Below are positions 24,921 through 32,639 of a stretch of 43,879 nucleotides of DNA, in pieces. The number at the start of each line of letters is the position of its first letter. Positions within the stretch are counted from its first letter, which is position 1. This DNA is from UBA1227 sp045599345. GTDB lineage: Bacteria > Bacillota > Clostridia > Oscillospirales > Acutalibacteraceae. Below the pieces are notes generated by a model. The model searched no databases. It worked only from the letters and a program-made list of their open reading frames with translations, and was not told where the DNA came from. Position numbers and translations under genes: made by a program. The stretch lies in NCBI GenBank assembly GCA_045599345.1, contig JAZRVV010000028.1:1-43879 (forward strand), written 5' to 3'.

Positions 24921-25762
24921 GTAAAGAGATTCCTATTAAAGTGCTTTGCGAAATGCTTAATGTTAATCGTTCTGGATATTACAAATGGAAGGCAAGACAA
25001 GGAACTTTAAACCAATACGAACAAGATCGAAAAGATTTAACAGAGCTTCTAAAAGAAGCTCATTTAAAGCACAAAACATATGGATATCATCGATTAGCTG
25101 ATTTAATTAGAAAAGAAACAGGATGGGTATTTTCAGACAATCTTGCACACAAATGTTGCAAATTCGCTGGAATCAAAGCAAAAGGAAGAAAAACATATCA
25201 TTACCACAAAGGTGAAGAGCATGTTAAATTTCCAAATACGGTTGCTGGTCAGTGGACAGCAACTAGACCAATGGAGATTGTTGTTTCGGATATGACTATT
25301 CTTAAAACAAAAAATGGTACCAAGTATGAATGGACATACATACTTGATACCTTTAACAATGAAATTATAGCATCTTCACTTTCGCCTAAAACTGGAGATG
25401 TTAAACCATATTTTGATTGCTTAAAAACACTAGTACAAAAAGCAAAAAAACAGACGCTACCCGTCGTTTTGCACACTGACCAAGGTAGCGTCTACTCATC
25501 GCGAGCTTTCGAACAAGCTCATGCTGATTGTACCAATTTGAGGAGATCAATGTCAAGAGTTGGAACGCCAACAGACAACCCAATTATTGAGTCTATTAAT
25601 GGTTGGATCAAAGAAGAACTTCGAATTGATTTTAATTTAAAGGAATCAAATGATGTTCCAAAACTCATTGATGAATACGTGCAATATTTCAACAATGAGC
25701 GTTATTCAACCAAGTGCAAAGGAAAATCCCCAGTTCAGTATCGAACCGAACTGGGGTATTAG
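24917..25762 (+). CDS. IS3-family OrfB transposase (DDE integrase core)
   Basis: This 281-residue catalytic part begins with a helical HTH_21-like region (VLCEMLNVNRSGYYKWKARQ and KTYGYHRLADLI), followed by an rve integrase core. Catalytic residues are visible: Asp in IVVSDMTIL, Asp in VLHTDQGSVYSS, Glu in NPIIESINGWIKEE, then YVQYFNNERYSTKCKGKSPV. It overlaps orfA by ATGA and lies in the -1 frame. The active transposase is probably the OrfAB fusion made by frameshifting. A stem at 25728-25756 over the end of the gene, followed by TTTTTTT, may act as its terminator. Confidence 0.94.
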   Translation: MSKEIPIKVLCEMLNVNRSGYYKWKARQGTLNQYEQDRKDLTELLKEAHLKHKTYGYHRLADLIRKETGWVFSDNLAHKCCKFAGIKAKGRKTYHYHKGEEHVKFPNTVAGQWTATRPMEIVVSDMTILKTKNGTKYEWTYILDTFNNEIIASSLSPKTGDVKPYFDCLKTLVQKAKKQTLPVVLHTDQGSVYSSRAFEQAHADCTNLRRSMSRVGTPTDNPIIESINGWIKEELRIDFNLKESNDVPKLIDEYVQYFNNERYSTKCKGKSPVQYRTELGY

Positions 25763-25773
25763 GACCTTTTTTT

Positions 25774-25800
25774 AGTGTCTACTTTTAGTTGACACCTTCA
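25774..25800 (+). repeat. IS3-family right inverted repeat
   Basis: Its reverse complement starts TGAAGGTGTCAACTA and ends AAAGTAGACACT. ATTG at 25801-25804 is the target duplication. Confidence 0.93.
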
Positions 25801-25816
25801 ATTGGCTGCCCTTTTC

Positions 25817-27511
25817 TTATGCGAATAAGTCTACTCTTGTGAAGTGATCTACATCAACGAGTCCCTGTGTACTCATCTTGAGGGATGGAATAACTGGTAA
25901 GGAAACAAACGCCATATTCATAAATGGCTCGATGTTGTCATTTACACCTATCTCTAAAACCTTGGCACGGAGTGCCTCGTTCTCTGCTGCGATAACATCA
26001 GCTGGCTTGTCTGTCATAAGGCCAGCGATTGGAAGTGGCATTGATGCCACAATCTCACCATTTAGTGCAATAGCACTGCCTCCACCGATTTCACGGATGT
26101 AATTCGCTACACACTCCATATCGGCATCGTTTGTGCCGATAACGATAAGGTTGTGCGAATCATGTGAAACGGTTGCAGCAATTGCACCAGCCTTGAGGCC
26201 GATACCGCGGATGTATCCTACACCGCGATGGCCTGTGCCATGGTGGCGCTCCAAAACAGCGAGTTTCAAAATATCAGACTCAACATCAATACCGTTGTTG
26301 CCGTTATCAAAATCAACTGGGAGCTGTGCCTCATTTGTAAGGAGCTGTCCAGGAACAACATCTATTACACGACAAGTTTTAACGCCTGTTGCATCCACCT
26401 TCAAAAAGCCAGGTGCAACCTCGTCCATATGGAATGATGAACGAACGATTGAATCAAGCTCGGCGCTAGCACAAGGTGCATCAAAGGACTTGACTGCCTT
26501 GTCTTCTACTACAAGTGCGCCCGATGCAAAAACGTCCTTTATATCAACAGAAGATAAATCATTGAGCACAAGGATGTCCGCACGATATCCTGGAGCAATA
26601 GCGCCAACGCCAGACAGGCCAAAGTACTGTGCTGGCTGGATTGTTGCCATACGAATAGCAACCTCTGGTGACGCACCCTTTGAAATCGCAAGACGAACAA
26701 CATTATCAATGTGGCCGTCTGCAAGCAAGTCAGCTGGGTGCCTGTCATCTGTGCAGAGTATTGCACGGCGATTCCATGGCTCCTCAAAAAGTGGGACCAA
26801 CGCATCCAAATTCTTGGCTGCTGTGCCCTCTCGAACCATAATGTACTGGCCCTTGCCAATGCGCTCTTTTGCTTCAAACTCATCAGAACACTCATGGTCT
26901 GAGCCTATGCCATACGAGAGGTACTTATCGAGCTCCTTGCCCGAAAGCATTGGAGCGTGACCATCAACGGCACGCCTCTTTGCCTTTGCTGCAACTACCT
27001 TGGCTACAACCGATGGATCCCCACCGATAAGGCCTGGGTAGTTCATCATTTCGGCAAGGCCGTATACACGCTCCTCGTCGTAAAGAGGTTCTAAGTCCTC
27101 TGCGCTAAGCACTGCGCCAGACTCATCAAAAGGTGTCGCAGGAACGCAAGATGGAAGCATTATATTGACATTAAGGGGAAGTCCCTCGCTCATCTCAATC
27201 ATGTATTTGATGCCAGGTACACCGCATACGTTTGCAATCTCGTGTGGGTCAGCAAAGATAGTTGTTGTACCGTGAGGTAAACTCACATTTGCAAGGCCCC
27301 ATGGTGTGAGCATTGTGCTCTCAATATGGATGTGTCCATCCACAAAACCAGGGCAGAGTACCTTGCCAGTTACATCCAAAACCTTGTCCGCTTCGTCATC
27401 GCCATAGTCACCTACGCCGATAATTTTAGTGCCTTCTAATAAGACATTTGCTTTTTCCAATGTGTCTGTAAAGACATTGAGGATTGTTCCGTTCTTGAGT
27501 AAAGTCTTCAT
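25817..27511 (-). CDS. ade: Adenine deaminase
   Basis: The 564-residue amidohydrolase converts adenine to hypoxanthine and ammonia in purine salvage. Metal-site motifs are all present: GFVDGHIHIEST (about 60), FADPHEIANV, DGHAPMLSG, IGSDHECS and LCTDDRHPADLL. The C-terminal Ade-specific domain is also present (HHGTGHRGVGYIRGIGLKAG, SHDSHNLIVIGTNDADM). Length is typical (550-600). It overlaps the DUF1648 gene by four bases and is the last gene of a thrS operon. Its ribosome-binding site is poor, so expression probably depends on coupling. Its natural terminator is split by the IS3 insertion. Confidence 0.96.
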   Translation of the reverse strand: MKTLLKNGTILNVFTDTLEKANVLLEGTKIIGVGDYGDDEADKVLDVTGKVLCPGFVDGHIHIESTMLTPWGLANVSLPHGTTTIFADPHEIANVCGVPGIKYMIEMSEGLPLNVNIMLPSCVPATPFDESGAVLSAEDLEPLYDEERVYGLAEMMNYPGLIGGDPSVVAKVVAAKAKRRAVDGHAPMLSGKELDKYLSYGIGSDHECSDEFEAKERIGKGQYIMVREGTAAKNLDALVPLFEEPWNRRAILCTDDRHPADLLADGHIDNVVRLAISKGASPEVAIRMATIQPAQYFGLSGVGAIAPGYRADILVLNDLSSVDIKDVFASGALVVEDKAVKSFDAPCASAELDSIVRSSFHMDEVAPGFLKVDATGVKTCRVIDVVPGQLLTNEAQLPVDFDNGNNGIDVESDILKLAVLERHHGTGHRGVGYIRGIGLKAGAIAATVSHDSHNLIVIGTNDADMECVANYIREIGGGSAIALNGEIVASMPLPIAGLMTDKPADVIAAENEALRAKVLEIGVNDNIEPFMNMAFVSLPVIPSLKMSTQGLVDVDHFTRVDLFA

Positions 27512-27972
27512 TTCTTTTTAATCAACCTCGCAATAATAGCAAATGGGAATGGCATAAACGATAAAGCAACAATTGTGCCAAAAAATACCGTAAAGGACCA
27601 CGCAGGAATAGTGATAGCTTGAGACATAATTATGTACAGGCTTGTAAAGAACGTTGCAAATACAAAACCTAAAAGTTCAAGTGCAATCCTAACAGATGCC
27701 ATGACAAGTGGAGTACTATTTCCAGACGGATTGTCCCAAAACTTTGGAAGGAAAACCGTCGCAAAGATAGTACCTACAAGAATTGCTTCCAATATTACAA
27801 TTGTGAAAATGGAAGTCTTGTCACCAAACTCATCAATTCCGCCATATGCATTGAAATGCACTGGCACAGCTGGTGGAATATTGTCCCAATTATAGAGCAA
27901 GTAAATAAGGCCGCCTGCAAAAACAAGCAACGTCAAAGCAATTACTAGCCAATCAAAATAATTTCTGCGCAT
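27508..27972 (-). CDS. DUF1648 membrane protein
   Basis: This is a 154-residue protein with four membrane segments (about 10-30, 55-75, 95-117 and 125-148). It has the DUF1648 signature NIPPAVPVHFNAYGGIDEFG between the first two. DUF1648 also occurs in SdpI, the immunity protein for a Bacillus toxin, but many members are uncharacterised; no function is claimed. The start is placed at an ATG with AGGTGA upstream. It lies eight bases after thrS and overlaps ade. Confidence 0.87.
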   Translation of the reverse strand: MRRNYFDWLVIALTLLVFAGGLIYLLYNWDNIPPAVPVHFNAYGGIDEFGDKTSIFTIVILEAILVGTIFATVFLPKFWDNPSGNSTPLVMASVRIALELLGFVFATFFTSLYIIMSQAITIPAWSFTVFFGTIVALSFMPFPFAIIARLIKKK

Positions 27973-27980
27973 CAATTCAC

Positions 27981-29744
27981 CTATTCTCTGTTTGCAACCT
28001 CAGTTGTAATCTTCTCAATAAATGCGTCGATAGACATAGTCTCTGTTTCACCAGTATCACGACTACGTACTGCAACAGTGTTTGCCTCTGACTCCTGTGG
28101 TCCGAGTACAAGCATGTATGGTACACGGTCAACCTGCTGAGCTTCACGAATCTTGTAACCAACCTTTTCGTTACGCTCGTCAATCTCAACGCGGAAGCCA
28201 AGTGCCTTAATCTTTTCATAAACTGCCTCTGAGTAGTCGTTTGTCTTCTCAGATACAGGAATTACTTTAACCTGAGTTGGAGCAAGCCATACTGGGAACT
28301 TACCAGCGAAGTGCTCGGTCAAGATTCCAATGAAACGCTCAATTGAACCGAAGCATACGCGGTGGATCATAATTGGGCGCTGTGGCTTGCCATCAGAATC
28401 AATGTATTCAAGGTCAAAGTTTATTGGCATTTGGAAGTCAAGCTGGATTGTGCCGCACTGCCATGTTCTGCCAAGGCAGTCCTCCAAATGGAAGTCAATC
28501 TTTGGACCATAGAAAGCTCCATCGCCCTCATTGATGATATAAGGCATATTGAGCTTCTCAAGTGCTCCGATAAGGCCGTTTGTTGCTGCTTCCCAGTCCT
28601 CGTCAGAACCCATTGAGTCCTCTGGACGAGTGGAGAGCTCAACAAAATACTTGAATCCGAACTTTGAATACACTTCATTGATGAGGTGAACTACGTTCAT
28701 GATTTCATCAGTGATCTGATCCTTGGTCATAAAGATATGAGCATCGTCCTGAGTGAAGCAGCGAACACGGAAGAGTCCGTGAAGTGCGCCGCGGAGCTCA
28801 TGGCGGTGAACAAGACCAAGCTCGCCGACACGCATAGGGAGTTCCCTGTATGAGTGTGGCTGGCTTGCATAAACCATAACACCGCCTGGGCAGTTCATAG
28901 GCTTGATGCAGTAGTCCTCTTCATCAATGACTGTTGAATACATATTGTCTTTGTAATGATCCCAGTGACCACTTGTCTCCCAGAGTCTTCTGTTCATGAT
29001 AAGTGGAGTTGAAACCTCTACGTAATTATCGCGGTAGTGAATCTCACGCCAGTAATCGATAAGGGCATTTTTAAGTGCCATTCCCTTTGGAAGGAAGAAT
29101 GGGAAACCAGGACCCTCATCGCGAAGCATAAAGAGCTGCATTTCCTTGCCGATCTTACGGTGGTCACGACGCTCTGCTTCTTCAAGGAGCTTTAAGTAGT
29201 TATCAAGTTCCTCTTGAGTTGCAAATGCTGTACCGTTGATACGTGTAAGCATCTTGTTATTGCTATCAGCCTTCCAATAAGCACCAGAGATGCCGGTGAG
29301 TTTGAAAGCCTTTAATGCTTTGGTGTATGTGATATGAGGACCAACGCACATGTCAACATACTCGCCCTGCTGGAAGAATGTAATACGAGCATCCTCTGGT
29401 AAATCTGCGATATGTTCAACCTTGTACTTTTCTCCACGCTCTTCCATATGCTTGATAGCGTCCTCGCGTGGGAGTTCATAGGTCTTGAATGGAAGGTTTT
29501 CTTTGCAGATCCTTCTCATTTCATCCTCGATTTTTGGGAGGTCCTCATCAGTGAGTTTAACGTCACCGAGGTCTACATCATAGTAGAATCCCTTTTCATT
29601 TGCTGGGCCATAAGCAAAATCAGCCTCTGGATAAAGGCGAAGAATTGCCTGAGCCAAAATATGAGCTGCGCTGTGGCGGAGGATATGAGTCTTTTCCTCC
29701 TCTGGGCACTCAGCTACATGTCCATCATTGTAGATAACTTTCAT
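27981..29744 (-). CDS. thrS: Threonyl-tRNA synthetase lacking the TGS domain
   Basis: This 587-residue class II synthetase charges tRNA-Thr. Editing-domain motifs HSAAHILAQA and MCVGPHI are present. The catalytic core shows MNCPGGVMVY (zinc Cys), motif 2 RHELRGALHGLFRVRCFTQDDAHIF (zinc His) and IMIHRVCFGSIERFIGIL (zinc His, motif 3), followed by an anticodon-binding domain. The usual N-terminal TGS domain of about 60 residues is nearly absent: only about 20 residues precede ILRHSAAH, so the protein is shorter than the common 635-645. A TTG-initiated extension of ten residues lacks a ribosome-binding site. No T-box leader is present; a promoter lies just upstream. Confidence 0.95.
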   Translation of the reverse strand: MKVIYNDGHVAECPEEEKTHILRHSAAHILAQAILRLYPEADFAYGPANEKGFYYDVDLGDVKLTDEDLPKIEDEMRRICKENLPFKTYELPREDAIKHMEERGEKYKVEHIADLPEDARITFFQQGEYVDMCVGPHITYTKALKAFKLTGISGAYWKADSNNKMLTRINGTAFATQEELDNYLKLLEEAERRDHRKIGKEMQLFMLRDEGPGFPFFLPKGMALKNALIDYWREIHYRDNYVEVSTPLIMNRRLWETSGHWDHYKDNMYSTVIDEEDYCIKPMNCPGGVMVYASQPHSYRELPMRVGELGLVHRHELRGALHGLFRVRCFTQDDAHIFMTKDQITDEIMNVVHLINEVYSKFGFKYFVELSTRPEDSMGSDEDWEAATNGLIGALEKLNMPYIINEGDGAFYGPKIDFHLEDCLGRTWQCGTIQLDFQMPINFDLEYIDSDGKPQRPIMIHRVCFGSIERFIGILTEHFAGKFPVWLAPTQVKVIPVSEKTNDYSEAVYEKIKALGFRVEIDERNEKVGYKIREAQQVDRVPYMLVLGPQESEANTVAVRSRDTGETETMSIDAFIEKITTEVANRE

Positions 29745-29757
29745 AGACTTGATACTA

Positions 29758-29776
29758 CCTTTCTTTATAAACAAAG
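29758..29776 (-). other. Small hairpin before the thrS ribosome-binding region
   Basis: CTTTCTTT and AAAGAAAG pair across the short thrS leader and end beside AGGTAG. It lies near the predicted transcription start and could influence initiation of translation. It is not a T-box. Confidence 0.4.
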
Positions 29777-29778
29777 AA

Positions 29779-29807
29779 AGTATAAATCTTTAATAGTATA
29801 AAGTCAA
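29779..29807 (-). promoter_or_regulatory. Promoter of thrS inside the end of the adhesin gene
   Basis: In the minus direction TTGACT (29802-29807) and TATACT (29779-29784) are exactly 17 bp apart. The -35 lies in the last codons of the upstream adhesin gene. The transcript leader would be about 28 bases. Confidence 0.82.
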
Positions 29808-32108
29808 CTTCTTCTTACGGACAATAAGTACTATTAAAAGGCCCAATGCTTCTATTGCTGTAATCACATAAAAGCGCACAGCATAAGCATTGCTGTCCCC
29901 TGTATAAGGTGCCCCACCACTTGATTCACTTAAAACCTCAATCTTGACGTTTGTAATTGGGTCCAGCTCAACCAGATGCACAGCCTTGTCGTCAGACATA
30001 GGCGTAAAGGAAAACGGATACACAGTATCCGGCATAGCATAGCCCGGGGCGGTGCTCAGTTCCTTGATGTAATAGTCATAGCCGCACGGCAAGTCGCACG
30101 TCATCGTGCACGTGCCATCGGCTGTTGGACGAATTACTTCAAGCAAGGAGCCCGCCGGCAAGTCGAGTATTGCCGACGCATTGTAAAGGCCAAACGTCAC
30201 GGCAGAAAAGTCCTTGCTACCGTCGTCAAAACGCTTTTCAAAGCTAAGGCTACACTTTTGACGCTCATTAGAAAACGAAACAGACAAATCATCAGAAAAT
30301 AGGCAAACCTCAACAGGTGAAGCAGAGCCCAATACATAGCCTGTTGGCGCAGATAATTCCTTTGCATAGTAAACACCCTCAAAGAGGTCACGAGTAGTAA
30401 CTGGACCTGTGGATGAAGTAATCAGTGTCTCAACAAGTTCGTCCTTTTCAAAACGCCTTGTGCCATCGGATGTATAGATATCCTCACCGGCATAGATGCC
30501 GACCTTGGCACCATCAAGGTACTGCTCCTCATACACCGGTTTAAAGCATCCACCGGCCTCCGAGAATCCAGTTAGTACCTCTCCCTTTTTGTAGACCGAG
30601 AAATTTCTCATCAAGTTCTCGTCTGCACATTTCCAAGTGATCACTTTGCCATCGTCCCAGATGTCAAATGAGAACTGTTCATCAGACAGCAAATATCCCG
30701 CAGGTGCGAGGTTTTCCATGACGTAATATGAGCCATAAAGCAGGTCCTTAAACACTGCAACTCCATCAGGACCAGTTGTCTGAGTATCGATCAAATTGTC
30801 ATCCATATCAAAGACCACAAACTGTGCCCCTGGCACACCCTTTTCAGTCTCAGAGTCGATTTTTAACACTTTCAAATCGCCCTTTTTAACGACATTAGAA
30901 AACGGCACTGTTGTTGTCTGTCCGCCGACAACCGTCACGGTCTTTGGTTCAACATTTACATACCTGTCCTCCATCACCTCAGTGACGGTATAAGTGCCGA
31001 CAGGGATGTTTGAGAGTAAAGCCACACCGCTGGAATCAGTCACAATTTCCTTGTCAATTCCATTGCCAGAAACCTTGAATTTAATTCCCTCAACAACACC
31101 ATCCGAGGACTTCTTTTGAACCCTGATTGCACCGTTAAGTGCATAGACCTTATAGCTAAAGCTTACCGGCACATTTGTCTGACCTGTGAGCATTGTCTGG
31201 CCCATTGCCGGGTTCAATATCATCAGCGCCTGAGACGTAGTTGCAACAGGCTTTTTGCTGAGAGTTAAATTAGCACCGTTTACATACTTTGATGCTGTAA
31301 GCGTCAGTGTGTTTCCTGACACACTACATGACACGCCACTGTCACAGGACACATTATAAGACGACAATACCCCATTGGTATCAGTCAAGACCTTGATATA
31401 TTTGCCACTTGCCGTGTCATATGAAAGTTCAATCTTGGACGATGCAAAAGATGGCTCTTTAAAGTGGTTATAAACTTTAGAAATCAGCGTGTTATAAGCC
31501 GCTGCGCCACTTGCTCTGCTGGCCATTATATTATAGAAATAGTTCTCGGCCAGAGACATAGTCTTGGTCACGCCGCCGTCAGTAAATGTGTAATTTACTG
31601 CTCGCCTGGAGTTCACCTTAGATGATGTTCTAACGCCAGTTTGGAACTCCCAAATAACGCATTGCGTAGCGGCGAAGCTGTCATCGGCATTGCCACCCGC
31701 CATTGGGAAGCCATAGAGCGTTGCGAGGGTGATACCCATTCGCTGCTCGTCAGTCAGTCCCCTCCAAATGGCGTTGGTCGATGACGCAGGCGAAGCCGCT
31801 GTCCTCTTGGCAGCCGTCATGCCGTCAACCTGGAACTCCAGGCAATACACCCACAGGGTGTTGCCGTCAGTTCCGTGCCTTGGGCTGCCAAGTGAATAGT
31901 CATCAGAGGTCACAAAGCCAGGATGTACTTCGGCGTTGTGACCCTTGTGGAACCAGTACACATACGGTGAGTAGTTATCAATCGAGATGATAACCTCCTC
32001 ACCTGCTGCAACATTCGCATTATCCTTAGCCAAAGCGTTTACGACTGCCAAGGAAACAAGTGTTGCAAAAACAAGAAAAAACGCAAAAGTGCGTTTTAGT
32101 TTTACCAT
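29790..32108 (-). CDS. Thioester-domain adhesin with SpaA/Cna-B repeats and sortase-like tail
   Basis: This is a 772-residue surface protein. After a signal peptide (MVKLKRTFAFFLVFATLVSL, to about 28) comes a thioester domain (about 38-215). Its Cys89 in LWVYCLEFQ and Gln149 in AATQCVIWEF are the two residues expected to form the internal thioester that lets such adhesins bind host surfaces covalently. Four SpaA/Cna-B modules follow (about 327-405, 411-503, 505-615 and 618-720). Each has a lysine near its start and a Glu in TVTE, VMEN, AKEL or IKEL, the pattern for intramolecular isopeptide bonds. The tail has APYTGD at 733-738, a membrane span and RKKK, a variant of LPxTG. The start at 32108 has GGAGGA upstream. 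No sortase gene is in the window. Confidence 0.9.
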   Translation of the reverse strand: MVKLKRTFAFFLVFATLVSLAVVNALAKDNANVAAGEEVIISIDNYSPYVYWFHKGHNAEVHPGFVTSDDYSLGSPRHGTDGNTLWVYCLEFQVDGMTAAKRTAASPASSTNAIWRGLTDEQRMGITLATLYGFPMAGGNADDSFAATQCVIWEFQTGVRTSSKVNSRRAVNYTFTDGGVTKTMSLAENYFYNIMASRASGAAAYNTLISKVYNHFKEPSFASSKIELSYDTASGKYIKVLTDTNGVLSSYNVSCDSGVSCSVSGNTLTLTASKYVNGANLTLSKKPVATTSQALMILNPAMGQTMLTGQTNVPVSFSYKVYALNGAIRVQKKSSDGVVEGIKFKVSGNGIDKEIVTDSSGVALLSNIPVGTYTVTEVMEDRYVNVEPKTVTVVGGQTTTVPFSNVVKKGDLKVLKIDSETEKGVPGAQFVVFDMDDNLIDTQTTGPDGVAVFKDLLYGSYYVMENLAPAGYLLSDEQFSFDIWDDGKVITWKCADENLMRNFSVYKKGEVLTGFSEAGGCFKPVYEEQYLDGAKVGIYAGEDIYTSDGTRRFEKDELVETLITSSTGPVTTRDLFEGVYYAKELSAPTGYVLGSASPVEVCLFSDDLSVSFSNERQKCSLSFEKRFDDGSKDFSAVTFGLYNASAILDLPAGSLLEVIRPTADGTCTMTCDLPCGYDYYIKELSTAPGYAMPDTVYPFSFTPMSDDKAVHLVELDPITNVKIEVLSESSGGAPYTGDSNAYAVRFYVITAIEALGLLIVLIVRKKKLTLYY

Positions 32109-32128
32109 ATCTATTCCTCCAAAATATA

Positions 32129-32220
32129 AAAAAGGGTGGCCACTAAAAGAACGTGTGATTGGGTTTTGGGTGGGTGTCAATCAGGAGTCACTGGAACGAA
32201 AAAATGGCCACCCTCTTTTT
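32129..32220 (-). terminator. Large-loop terminator between ssb and the adhesin gene
   Basis: TGGCCACCCTCTTTT (32206-32220) is complementary to AAAAGGGTGGCCA (32130-32142) across a loop of about 63 bases; in the minus direction TTTTTTATATTTT follows. Inside the loop TGATTG and CAATCA pair again, so the RNA is branched. Confidence 0.75.
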
Positions 32221-32519
32221 TAGCCTCCAAACTCAACATTGTGCGCAGTAATCCTAAAGCGATGGCGGTTTATGCCATCCTTGTCCTTATAGACATCATT
32301 CTGGAAAGAGCCCTGAACGATGACCTTTTGGCCCTTTTTGACATAGCTGTCAACAAAGTCAGCAACTCTGTCCCAGCAGCTGACATCAAAGAACTCACCG
32401 TCGCTGCCATCACGGTCATTATTGGCGATTGTAAAGTTCGCAACCTTTACACCTTTTTCGCCAACTACTTTTACCTCTGGGTCCGCTGTTAATCGACCCG
32501 ACAAAACAATAATTTTCAT
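32220..32519 (-). CDS. ssb: Short single-stranded DNA-binding protein
   Basis: The 99-residue protein is essentially a lone OB fold: MKIIVLSGRLTADPEVKVVG, VANFTIANND, FFDVSCWDRVADFV, VKKGQKVIVQGSF and HRFRITAHNVEF. The flexible linker and acidic DDxPF-like tip of replicative SSB are missing. It is probably a second, minor SSB used under particular conditions. GGAGGT precedes the ATG. It is separated from the upstream gene by a terminator-like structure. Confidence 0.88.
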   Translation of the reverse strand: MKIIVLSGRLTADPEVKVVGEKGVKVANFTIANNDRDGSDGEFFDVSCWDRVADFVDSYVKKGQKVIVQGSFQNDVYKDKDGINRHRFRITAHNVEFGG

Positions 32520-32548
32520 ACCTTACCTCCGATAGGAAATTTGGGCAT

Positions 32549-32606
32549 CAAAAAAAGCGCCCTACTTATATATCCCAAAATGGGACAAAAGCGGACGCTT
32601 TTTCTA
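32549..32606 (-). terminator. Terminator-like structure after the metallo-beta-lactamase gene
   Basis: In the minus direction AAAAAGCGTCC can pair with GGGCGCTTTTTTT across 40 bases. AAAAGC-GTCC-GCTTTT and TCCCATTTTGGGA form competing local hairpins. The structure ends in seven T. Confidence 0.72.
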
Positions 32607-32639
32607 CGAATGGTATGAAATTAGTGACGAACGGTCAAA

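Larger units (their letters stand above)
24336..25800 (+). mobile_element. Intact IS3-family insertion sequence (1465 bp)
   Basis: Imperfect terminal inverted repeats of 27 bp (24336-24362 and 25774-25800, 23 of 27 matching by eye) begin TGAAGGTGT. They are bordered by a four-bp direct repeat ATTG (24332-24335 and 25801-25804). Inside are overlapping orfA and orfB with an intact DDE triad. Both orfs are open, so the element looks functional. Confidence 0.95.

Noticed and set aside
26133..26960. Long plus-strand frame over ade
   Set aside because: ade has all catalytic motifs on the minus strand; the antisense frame has no start signals or recognisable family.
29745..29800. A T-box riboswitch before thrS
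   Set aside because: The space between the predicted transcription start and the start codon is about 28 bases and contains no T-box or specifier stem.
32155..32180. G-quadruplex in the ssb-adhesin spacer
   Set aside because: Only three clear GGG runs are close together; a fourth would need a long loop and would compete with the stronger stem.
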